From the NCBI GenBank assembly GCA_020346965.1, contig CP070793.1, positions 820,253 to 825,429 on the forward strand: 5,177 bases of DNA. Direction: 5' to 3'. The stretch is from Chloroflexota bacterium. Lineage in GTDB: Bacteria; Chloroflexota; Dehalococcoidia; GIF9; AB-539-J10. This document shows positions 1 to 5,030 of the stretch, piece by piece; positions within the stretch are counted from its first letter, which is position 1, and each line of letters begins with the position of its first letter. Under the pieces are notes generated by a model. It was not told the origin of the DNA. It was given only the letters and a program-made list of their open reading frames with translations, and ran no database searches. Made by a program: the position numbers and the translations under genes.

Positions 1-2
1 AT

Positions 3-269
3 CTGGGTGGGGCAGCCGCGCTACTGGGCAGACACAAAGAGGCCCGCAAGCATTGCATGGAAGCCATCAAGGTCTGCACTGACATGAAGTTCCGCCCCGA
101 GCTGGCCCTCAGCCGCCTCCAACTCGCCGAGCTGCTTCTGAAGCAATATCCAAAAGAGCGAGCCGCAGCACCGGAGCACCTGGACTTTGCCGTCAAAGAG
201 TTCCAAAACATGAAGATGCAGCCCTGGCTGGAGCGGGCGTTGAGGCATAAAGAGATACTGAAAGCCTAA
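3..269 (+). CDS. C-terminal end of a TPR-like helical-repeat protein (5' truncated by window edge)
   Basis: The reading frame is open from the first bases of the window to the TAA at 267-269, giving the last 88 residues of a longer protein. An internal Met (codon at 57) is not a credible start, because coding continues upstream and no ribosome-binding site precedes it. The sequence is helical and Ala/Leu/Glu-rich. It contains one recognisable TPR-like unit (LLGRHKEARKHCMEAIKVC, residues 7-25) and a second helical pair (RPELALSRLQLAELL), and it ends in a basic helix (LERALRHKEILKA). From memory, tails like this end large signalling proteins that combine a class III adenylate/guanylate cyclase domain or a winged-helix/AAA-type ATPase with TPR repeats, which are common in Dehalococcoidia. 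The catalytic part lies outside the window, so the function is inference. A generic TPR protein is the alternative. That this is a real C-terminus is fairly sure. Confidence 0.7.
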   Translation: MGGAAALLGRHKEARKHCMEAIKVCTDMKFRPELALSRLQLAELLLKQYPKERAAAPEHLDFAVKEFQNMKMQPWLERALRHKEILKA

Positions 270-327
270 GCCTTTGTTCCACGTTAGACATGCAAGCTGA
301 ACGGTAGAAATTCTGTGTTATTGTGTC

Positions 328-459
328 CTGACAATCCAGATTAAAATCTTAGACCACATCATAATAGGCGAGAATCGCTACTTCAGCTTTGTCGATGCCA
401 GCCTTATCAAGGAATATAACTTGGATTTCCTAAGCTTCAAAGAGGAGAACAAGGCTTAG
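328..459 (+). pseudogene. C-terminal remnant of a RadC/JAB-domain protein
   Basis: No start codon with a ribosome-binding site exists here, but a frame open from 301 to the TAG at 457-459 encodes ILDHIIIGENRYFSF (from about 346), then a tail ending in EENKA. The segment LDHIIIG-x-x-RY-x-SF closely resembles the last beta strands of RadC (UPF0758, JAB/MPN-fold DNA repair-like protein), where the sequence after the metal-binding HxH...D motif runs (G)-I-x-(V/L)-LDHIIIGDGRY-S(L/F). The helix-hairpin-helix N-terminus and the catalytic JAB histidines and aspartate are absent. Upstream sequence in this frame quickly loses similarity, and a TGA lies at 298-300. I infer a decayed radC-like gene with its natural stop retained. 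RadC-like genes are often carried on mobile islands, which suits degraded accessory DNA. The remnant could instead be an unrelated short open frame. Confidence 0.6.
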
Positions 460-460
460 G
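429..460 (+). repeat. Inverted repeat (hairpin) over the RadC remnant stop
   Basis: CCTAAGC at 429-435 is perfectly complementary to GCTTAGG at 454-460. Two more pairs (TT 436-437 with AA 451-452) form if G453 is bulged. The loop is 13-18 nt. No T-run follows, so it is not a standard intrinsic terminator, and it may be coincidental coding sequence. Confidence 0.35.
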
Positions 461-531
461 CTAGAGCGGGAATGAATTTATCCCTTAGCGTCTGAGGCGG
501 ACTTAAAGCACAAATAGAGCCACCAAGGGAC

Positions 532-566
532 TTGACACTCTTAGCAATCGGTGTATGATGTATGTA
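532..566 (+). promoter_or_regulatory. Sigma70-type promoter for the zinc-ribbon gene
   Basis: A perfect -35 box TTGACA (532-537) is followed after 16 nt by TATGAT (554-559, 5/6 match to TATAAT). The predicted start is A566, which leaves a 5' leader of about 109 nt before the ATG at 675. It is the best promoter match between 270 and 674, and it lies upstream of a gene with a strong ribosome-binding site. The surrounding gap (270-674) otherwise holds only the RadC remnant. Confidence 0.65.
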
Positions 567-661
567 ATAGTTTAAGTTTAGGTTATTACAAGCTTCTTAG
601 GATTATACTAGATTCATATCAAGTATTGGGTGACCAAGGCTCTAACTAAAATTTATAAGAG

Positions 662-673
662 AGGAGGTCATCC
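662..673 (+). promoter_or_regulatory. Extended Shine-Dalgarno that fixes the zinc-ribbon start
   Basis: AGGAGGTCATCC matches 11 of 12 positions of AGGAGGTGATCC, the full complement of the 16S rRNA 3' tail, and ends one base before the ATG at 675. This makes 675 the start rather than the in-frame GTG at 630, which has no such site. Confidence 0.8.
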
Positions 674-674
674 A

Positions 675-980
675 ATGAGTTTTCAAGACAAAACCATCCA
701 GTGTGCTGATTGTGCGGTTGACTTCGCCTTCACAGCTGAGGAACAAGAGTTGTTTCAAACCAGGGGCTATACGAATGAGCCGAAGCGCTGTCCCCCATGC
801 CGCCAGGCGAGAAAGACAGAGCGGAACGGAAGTCGTGGTAACAACTACGGTCTCCCACGCCAGATGTTCCCCGCTGTATGCGCCGAGTGCAGCAAAGAGA
901 CCGAAGTACCTTTTGAACCTACAAATGGCAGGCCGGTCTATTGTAGTGACTGCTACAGAAAAGTCAGACTGAGTGTATAA
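675..980 (+). CDS. Small double zinc-ribbon protein
   Basis: The product is 101 aa with two treble-clef/zinc-ribbon-type Cys4 sites. The first is C10-x2-C13 ... C39-x2-C42 (25 residues between the pairs) and resembles the 'probable zinc-ribbon domain' family (zf-trcl), with the typical DKTIQCADC...FTAEEQELF...GYTNEPKRCPPCR pattern. The second is C69-x2-C72 ... C90-x2-C93 (17 residues between), with VPFEPTNGRPVYCSDC. The linker (about 43-60) is basic and rich in Arg, Asn and Gly, which suits nucleic-acid contact. No signal peptide or membrane segment is present, so the protein should be cytoplasmic. Proteins of this kind have no firmly assigned role; RNA or DNA binding is inference from the zinc ribbons and the basic linker. 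The start is set by the strong ribosome-binding site. The RRM gene follows after 234 nt on the same strand, and an association between the two is plausible. Confidence 0.85.
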   Translation: MSFQDKTIQCADCAVDFAFTAEEQELFQTRGYTNEPKRCPPCRQARKTERNGSRGNNYGLPRQMFPAVCAECSKETEVPFEPTNGRPVYCSDCYRKVRLSV

Positions 981-1126
981 TGCCGGTTTGACCACAGGAC
1001 ATGCATGGGCTGGGGTATACCTGGCCTGTGTATGTCTCGAGAATGTGGCGACGTATCATCTCAATGGGAGTCTCGATACAAGAAGGTGAATTCCAAGTTT
1101 CCCGGCTTTGTTGCTTTCAAAAGATG

Positions 1127-1165
1127 ATGCAGATGAGCGGAATTCTGCGTGGGGCGAAATCCCAC
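1127..1165 (+). promoter_or_regulatory. Two overlapping hairpins in the leader of the RRM gene
   Basis: Hairpin A pairs 1127-1133 with 1144-1150 (7 pairs, one G-U, 10-nt loop). Hairpin B pairs GTGGG 1149-1153 with CCCAC 1161-1165 (loop GCGAAAT). The two share bases 1149-1150, so they either compete or stack end to end. Only a short TTTT (1171-1174) follows, making a weak terminator at best. They sit about 40-75 nt before the Shine-Dalgarno. A regulatory leader (for example temperature- or protein-responsive) is inference. The rest of the gap 981-1214 shows no convincing promoter or gene. Confidence 0.4.
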
Positions 1166-1203
1166 CGCCATTTTCTCAGCAAGGATTAAGAGATTAAACG
1201 AAA

Positions 1204-1208
1204 GGAGG
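1204..1208 (+). promoter_or_regulatory. Shine-Dalgarno fixing the RRM gene start
   Basis: GGAGG lies 6 nt before the ATG at 1215. It rules out the in-frame upstream ATG at 1149, whose extra 22 residues show no RRM similarity. Confidence 0.8.
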
Positions 1209-1214
1209 ATTATT

Positions 1215-1532
1215 ATGAAGATTTATGTGGGTAACTTACCCCATGAGGTAACTGAAGCGGAATTGCGTCAGGAATTCGGTACTTTTGGAGAAGTGGCGTC
1301 TGTAAACATTATAACGGACAGATACACTGGTCGCCCCAGGGGATTCGGGTTTGTTGAAATGCCGACAGTGTCTGAAGGTAATGCCGCAATTGCTGGCCTC
1401 AACGGGAAAGCAATGAAGGACCAGACGCTTAATGTTAACGCGGCTCGCCCACCTTCTGACAACAGAGGTGGCAGCTCTTACGGAAACAGGAGAAGTGGCG
1501 GACGCAATAGGGGATGGCAGAGAAGGTATTAG
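1215..1532 (+). CDS. Single-RRM RNA-binding protein with Gly/Arg-rich tail
   Basis: The product is 105 aa. An RNA recognition motif fills residues 2-78. RNP2 is IYVGNL (3-8) and RNP1 is RGFGFVEM (42-49), with aromatic residues at the expected RNA-stacking positions (Tyr4, Phe44, Phe46). The loop before RNP1 (ITDRYTGRPRG) is the classic RRM pattern. The tail (about 79-105) is disordered and rich in Gly, Arg, Ser and Asn (SDNRGGSSYGNRRSGGRNRG), like the RGG-type tails of cyanobacterial Rbp and other bacterial RRM proteins. In cyanobacteria such proteins are often cold-induced; a similar RNA-chaperone or post-transcriptional role here is inference. It is expected to be a cytoplasmic protein binding single-stranded RNA. 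It follows the zinc-ribbon gene and has its own structured leader. The family call is near certain. Confidence 0.95.
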   Translation: MKIYVGNLPHEVTEAELRQEFGTFGEVASVNIITDRYTGRPRGFGFVEMPTVSEGNAAIAGLNGKAMKDQTLNVNAARPPSDNRGGSSYGNRRSGGRNRGWQRRY

Positions 1533-1601
1533 ACTCCTTCCCCTCCGTTCCTGCCTAAGACACAATGTATATGTCAACAAGAGCACAAAAAGGAGCATAA
1601 A

Positions 1602-3152
1602 ATGAAGATACTGTTGGTTTATCCCAAGTATCCGGACACCTTCTGGAGTTTTAAGCATGCTTTGAAATTCATCTTTAAAAAGGCTGTCTTTCCTCCTCTG
1701 GGTTTATTGACCGTAGCTGCCATGCTTCCCGAGAAATGGGAGAAAAAGCTCGTGGACATGAATACCACAGCCCTGACAGACAGAGACCTTGAGTGGGCGG
1801 ATTATGTCTTTCTCAGCGCCATGGTGGCGCAGCAAAATTCGGCGAGGGAGGTCATCGATAGATGCAAAAAGTTAGGGACCAGGATCGTGGCAGGTGGTCC
1901 CTTTTTCAGCCCTGGGTATGAAGATTGGGGCTTTGATGGCATAGACCATCTTATATTCGGCGAGACTGAAAATACACTGCCGCTCTTTATAGAGGACTTA
2001 GAGAAAGGATGCGCTAAGCACATCTACGCAGCTGAAGGATTCCCGGATATAAGGAAAGCTCCCGTTCCTTTGTGGTCGCTAATCGATAAGAAGAAATACC
2101 AGTCAATGAGTATCCAGTATTCTCGAGGCTGCCCTTTCGATTGTGAATTCTGCGATATCGTCGTACTGAACGGGCATAAACCGCGAACCAAGGACAAGGA
2201 TCAGGTAATAGCCGAACTGGATGCCGTATACGACATGGGATGGCGAGGCGGCGTATTCTTCGTCGACGACAATTTCATTGGCAACAAACGAAAACTAAAG
2301 TCGGAAATCCTACCGGCAGTAATTGAATGGATGGAAGAAAAGAAACATCCATTCACGTTTTATACGGAAGCATCCATAAATCTCGCTGATGATGAAGAGT
2401 TGATGCGTATGATGACTGCGGCGGGATTTGACATGATATTTGTGGGCATCGAAAGCCCCAGTAAGGAAAGTCTAGTTGAATGCAATAAGCTGCAGAATAA
2501 GAATCGTAATTTGCTGGCCTCAGTTAAAAGGATGCAGAACTACGGATTGCAGGTGCAGGGAGGATTTATTGTTGGGTTTGACAGCGACCCGCTTTCCATC
2601 TTCAAAAGCCAAATCGATTTCATCCAGAAGAGTGGAATTGTTACCGCTATGGTGGGCGTATTGATGGCTCCTCCGGAGACAAGACTATATAAGCGTTTAA
2701 AGAAGGAGAACCGCATACTGCCAAAGGGCTCTGGCGATAACACAGATGGGTCAACCAACTTCATCCCCAAAATGGGTCGCGAAGCGCTTACCAGTGGCTA
2801 CAGGCATGTGGTAGATACCATCTATGCCCCCAACCAATACTATGAGCGTATTAAGACCCTTCTAAGGGAGTATAAACCTGGAAATAAAGGGACATTCAGG
2901 CCTTCTCTTCTCCATCTGGTAGCGTTGATAAGGTTCACATGGGTTTTGGGGATCATGGAGAAGGGGAGAATACATTATTGGAAGCTGGTTGGCTGGACCT
3001 TGTTGAGAAGACCAAAAACCTTCCCCTTATCCATGGCTCTAGCTGTTCAGGGATTCCATTTCCGCAAGGTCGCCGAAAAAGTACGTGTAGTCCTAGCCAG
3101 TGATATTCGCAGACTGGAGCAAATGCGAGAGCCACTAGGCAAACACGGTTGA
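1602..3152 (+). CDS. B12-binding-type radical SAM protein with DUF4070-like C-terminus
   Basis: The product is 516 aa. Residues 1-145 form a cobalamin-binding-like Rossmann domain: KILLVYP at 3-8, PPLGLLTVAAMLP 31-43, VAGGP 96-100, GETE 120-123. The His-on motif DxHxxG is absent, as in many members of this class. The radical SAM core (about 168-365) has the 4Fe-4S motif C177-x3-C181-x2-C184 (RGCPFDCEFC), FFVDDNFIGN (219-228), VGIESPS (281-287) and GGFIVGFDSD (320-329). Residues from about 370 match the style of DUF4070, seen on class B radical SAM proteins. A basic, partly hydrophobic end (435-485) could lie on the membrane. Relatives with this layout methylate or couple unactivated carbons, including hopanoid and other lipid substrates; the substrate here is unknown. 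The start has AGGAG at 1591-1595, 6 nt upstream. The gene lies 69 nt after the RRM gene with no terminator visible, so cotranscription is possible. Confidence 0.9.
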   Translation: MKILLVYPKYPDTFWSFKHALKFIFKKAVFPPLGLLTVAAMLPEKWEKKLVDMNTTALTDRDLEWADYVFLSAMVAQQNSAREVIDRCKKLGTRIVAGGPFFSPGYEDWGFDGIDHLIFGETENTLPLFIEDLEKGCAKHIYAAEGFPDIRKAPVPLWSLIDKKKYQSMSIQYSRGCPFDCEFCDIVVLNGHKPRTKDKDQVIAELDAVYDMGWRGGVFFVDDNFIGNKRKLKSEILPAVIEWMEEKKHPFTFYTEASINLADDEELMRMMTAAGFDMIFVGIESPSKESLVECNKLQNKNRNLLASVKRMQNYGLQVQGGFIVGFDSDPLSIFKSQIDFIQKSGIVTAMVGVLMAPPETRLYKRLKKENRILPKGSGDNTDGSTNFIPKMGREALTSGYRHVVDTIYAPNQYYERIKTLLREYKPGNKGTFRPSLLHLVALIRFTWVLGIMEKGRIHYWKLVGWTLLRRPKTFPLSMALAVQGFHFRKVAEKVRVVLASDIRRLEQMREPLGKHG

Positions 3153-3458
3153 CGATATTATCCAACAAGAAGCGTTTGCTATTAGCTAAGCGAAATACCG
3201 CCCCGTGATAAGTGCAATATTACCCTAATTGACGTTAAGATATTTGCGACAGGCTGGGACATAATAGGCTTTCACGAATAAAACAGAAGCCTGAGTGTGT
3301 TTACCTAATTTGCCTCAAAACAAAGCCAAAATATACCCTGCTATTGTGACCACGCCAGCAGCAAGTGGCTGCCTCTGTAGTCAATAGCTTTGCCTTGTAG
3401 CTACAGTGGCAAAATCAGGCAAGTTTTTCCACTAGAAAGAACCTGGCATCATTTTCCT
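3153..3458. other. Gene-free region upstream of recA
   Basis: No credible gene is seen on either strand. It contains three weak inverted repeats: AGGCTT 3266-3271 with AAGCCT 3287-3292, GCAGC 3358-3362 with GCTGC 3368-3372, and CTGTAG 3375-3380 with CTACAG 3401-3406. None is followed by a T-run, so no terminator for the radical SAM gene can be named. TTGACG at 3229-3234 has no -10 box at a workable distance. The dyad at 3391-3411 is listed separately. Confidence 0.5.
3391..3411. promoter_or_regulatory. Dyad-symmetric site upstream of the recA promoter
   Basis: The core TGTAGCTACA (3396-3405) is a perfect 10-bp palindrome, flanked by TGCC (3391-3394) and GGCA (3408-3411) in inverted orientation. 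With no loop it suits a DNA-binding dimer better than an RNA hairpin. It lies about 48 bp upstream of the recA -35 box. It does not match the Gram-positive LexA box (CGAAC-N4-GTTCG type), so the binding protein is unknown. Confidence 0.3.
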
Positions 3459-3494
3459 TTGAATGGGTTATAGTGCCATGATATAATGCTTTGA
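3459..3494 (+). promoter_or_regulatory. recA promoter, extended -10, almost no 5' leader
   Basis: TTGAAT (3459-3464) is followed after exactly 17 nt by a perfect TATAAT (3482-3487), which is preceded by TGA (3479-3481, the extended -10 TGn motif). The predicted start is A3494, three bases before the ATG at 3497. No Shine-Dalgarno is seen before recA, which fits a leaderless or near-leaderless mRNA. Confidence 0.75.
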
Positions 3495-3496
3495 CG

Positions 3497-4534
3497 ATGG
3501 CTACTGACAAAGAGAAAGCAGTTGAATTGGCTATTGAGCAAATCGAGAGGCAATACGGCAAAGGTTCGATTATGAAGTTGGGCGAAGCCCCGGCCAGAGT
3601 AGCCGGAGATGCCATTCCCACCGGGGCATTAGCCCTCGATCTGGCGTTAGGAATAGGCGGTATACCTAGGGGCCGGGTTACCGAGATATTTGGCTCTGAG
3701 GCCTCGGGCAAAACTACGCTCGCTCAGCATATAATAGCCGAAACTCAAAAAACTGGCGGTACTGCTGCATATATTGATGCCGAGCATGCGTTTGACCCAA
3801 CCTATGCTGCTAACTGCGGCGTAAACCTGCGTGATTTACTAATCTCGCAACCGGACACCGGCGAGCAAGCCCTAGAGATTACCGAAACCCTGGTGAGAAG
3901 CAGTGCTGTAGATGTAGTAGTCATCGACAGTGTAGCCGCCCTTGCCCCCAGAGCTGAGATAGAAGGCGAAATGGGCGATGCTCACGTTGGTTTGCAGGCA
4001 CGATTGATGTCACAGGCACTGAGAAAATTGAGTGCTGCTATCAGTAAGTCCAAAACAGCCGTTATCTTTATTAACCAGTTACGAGAAAAGGTGGGCATTG
4101 TTTTCGGTAATCCGGAAATAACTCCCGGGGGAAGAGCGCTAAAATTTTATAGCTCGGTGAGGATAGATTTGAGGCGGGGCGAGTCGATCAAGCAGGGCAC
4201 AGAAATGGTGGGCGCAAGAGTAAGAGCCAGGGTAGTTAAGAACAAGGTAGCTCCCCCATTTCGCAGCGCTGAATTCGATATCATGTTTAATCATGGAATA
4301 AGCAAAGAGGGAAATCTGGTTGACCTCGGGGTGACAACAGGCGTAATAAAGAAAGCTGGTGCCTTCTTTACCTACGGCGATACGAAATTGGGGCAGGGCA
4401 GGGAGAATGCCAAGGATTACCTCAAGCAGCACCTTGAACTAGCTTCACAATTGGAAAGCACAATAAGAGCTTCAACAGCTACTCCCAGCAGCTCTCCCGG
4501 GAAAGGTTCAGAAACCTTTTCACAGGAAGCTTGA
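3497..4534 (+). CDS. recA: Recombinase RecA
   Basis: The product is 345 aa and is the DNA-dependent ATPase that forms filaments on single-stranded DNA for strand exchange and for LexA cleavage in the SOS response. Numbering from the ATG at 3497 coincides with E. coli RecA: Walker [10 protein letters not shown] (66-74), catalytic Glu96 (IDAEHAFDP), Walker B VVIDSV (141-146), sensor Gln194 (FINQ), L1 region [13 protein letters not shown] (154-166), L2 [10 protein letters not shown] (203-212), and VVKNK (246-250) at the subunit ATP interface. Oddities are Ser67 instead of Pro and Ala69 instead of Ser in Walker A, Ile208 instead of Thr in L2, Phe264 instead of Tyr, and a Ser/Thr-rich tail without the usual acidic cluster. 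An in-frame TTG at 3491 lies upstream of the predicted transcript start, so the ATG is preferred. recX follows after 21 nt. Confidence 0.97.
   Translation: MATDKEKAVELAIEQIERQYGKGSIMKLGEAPARVAGDAIPTGALALDLALGIGGIPRGRVTEIFGSEASGKTTLAQHIIAETQKTGGTAAYIDAEHAFDPTYAANCGVNLRDLLISQPDTGEQALEITETLVRSSAVDVVVIDSVAALAPRAEIEGEMGDAHVGLQARLMSQALRKLSAAISKSKTAVIFINQLREKVGIVFGNPEITPGGRALKFYSSVRIDLRRGESIKQGTEMVGARVRARVVKNKVAPPFRSAEFDIMFNHGISKEGNLVDLGVTTGVIKKAGAFFTYGDTKLGQGRENAKDYLKQHLELASQLESTIRASTATPSSSPGKGSETFSQEA
4501..4521 (+). terminator. Hairpin in the last recA codons, possible recA/recX attenuator
   Basis: AAAGGTT (4502-4508) pairs perfectly with AACCTTT (4513-4519) around a CAGA loop. G4501 can add an eighth pair with T4520 (wobble) or C4521. 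The T-rich 3' arm is part of the stem, with no long T-run beyond it, so termination would be partial at most. It ends 11 nt before the recA stop and 35 nt before the recX start. In E. coli a hairpin between recA and recX keeps RecX low; a similar role here is inference. Confidence 0.45.
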
Positions 4535-4542
4535 CGTAATTC

Positions 4543-4548
4543 AGGAAG
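4543..4548 (+). promoter_or_regulatory. Ribosome-binding site supporting the TTG start of recX
   Basis: AGGAAG lies 7 nt before the TTG at 4556. The next in-frame ATG (4574) has no purine-rich site at a suitable distance, so TTG is the better start. A weak site with a TTG start should keep RecX translation low. Confidence 0.55.
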
Positions 4549-4555
4549 AAGTCCG

Positions 4556-5029
4556 TTGGTAGATAGTAATTCCATGCAGGATTGCCTCAACGCAGCCTAC
4601 CATTATCTCAGTTATCGCCCGCGCAGCGAAGGGGAAATCAGGCAATGTCTTCGCAGACGCGGTTTTGCCAGTGAAGTGGCAGAGAAAGCAATTATCAAAC
4701 TCCGGGAGCAAAACTTAACCGATGATTTCGCCTTTGCCCAGTTTTGGAAAGAGAACCGCTTATCATTCAAGCCCAAGAGCAAAAGATTGATAAAAAAGGA
4801 ACTAAAGGACAAAAAGATAGCCGCAGAAATCATCGAACAGGTGACCGAGGACATCGATGATGAAGCGATTGCTTATAAACTAGGTGCCAGCCGGATGTCG
4901 ACTCTTGCCAATTTGGATTATCCAGACTTCCACCGACGGCTATCAAGTTACCTTGCTTACCGAGGTTTTGGTTACGAAGTCATAAAGCATACCGCCGCAC
5001 TCATCTGGCGAGAAAACGAACAAAGTTAA
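4556..5029 (+). CDS. recX: RecA-regulating protein RecX
   Basis: The product is 157 aa, within the usual RecX size range. It is all-helical with three tandem three-helix units. Family hallmarks near the N-terminus are the YLSYRPRSEGEIRQCLRRRGF stretch (about 18-38: Ala/Tyr, Arg-Pro-Arg-Ser-Glu, then Leu-x-x-Arg-Gly-Phe) and LREQNLTDDFAFAQFWKENR (about 49-68). A later repeat unit has LIKKELKDKKIAAEIIE, and the last unit reads RRLSSYLAYRGFGYEVI. RecX binds in the groove of RecA filaments and usually inhibits or remodels them. The gene sits 21 nt downstream of recA, the classic recA-recX operon, and shares its promoter. A TTG start and the hairpin at the end of recA suggest a much lower level than RecA. 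The identification is secure from sequence and position. Confidence 0.93.
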   Translation: MVDSNSMQDCLNAAYHYLSYRPRSEGEIRQCLRRRGFASEVAEKAIIKLREQNLTDDFAFAQFWKENRLSFKPKSKRLIKKELKDKKIAAEIIEQVTEDIDDEAIAYKLGASRMSTLANLDYPDFHRRLSSYLAYRGFGYEVIKHTAALIWRENEQS

Positions 5030-5030
5030 G

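Noticed and set aside
468..484. GGGA/TCCC inverted repeat as a transposon end
   Set aside because: Only four outer pairs match, there is no partner copy in the window, and no transposase sequence is nearby.
988..1030. Possible terminator or promoter after the zinc-ribbon gene (CACAGG/CCTGTG stem; TTGACC with TATACC)
   Set aside because: The stem is only 6 bp with a loop of about 25 nt and no T-run, and the promoter spacer would be 22 nt.
1147..1169. Resemblance of the GGGGCGAAATCCCACCGCC stretch to part of an FMN riboswitch
   Set aside because: Only a short hairpin-like piece is similar; the other conserved helices and joining sequences are missing and the downstream gene is not a riboflavin gene.
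1001..1189. 62-codon + strand open frame between the zinc-ribbon and RRM genes
   Set aside because: No ribosome-binding site, no recognisable domain, unusual composition (Met, Cys and Arg scattered), and it overlaps the leader hairpins and the RRM upstream region.
3229..3265. Second promoter (TTGACG ... CATAAT) upstream of recA
   Set aside because: The spacer would be 25 nt, far outside the 16-18 nt range.
3491..3496. TTG at 3491 as the recA start
   Set aside because: It lies upstream of the predicted transcript start, has no ribosome-binding site, and the ATG at 3497 gives numbering identical to E. coli RecA.
3415..3711. 98-codon minus-strand open frame over the recA start
   Set aside because: It is antisense to conserved recA sequence, with no ribosome-binding site or family resemblance; a shadow of recA.
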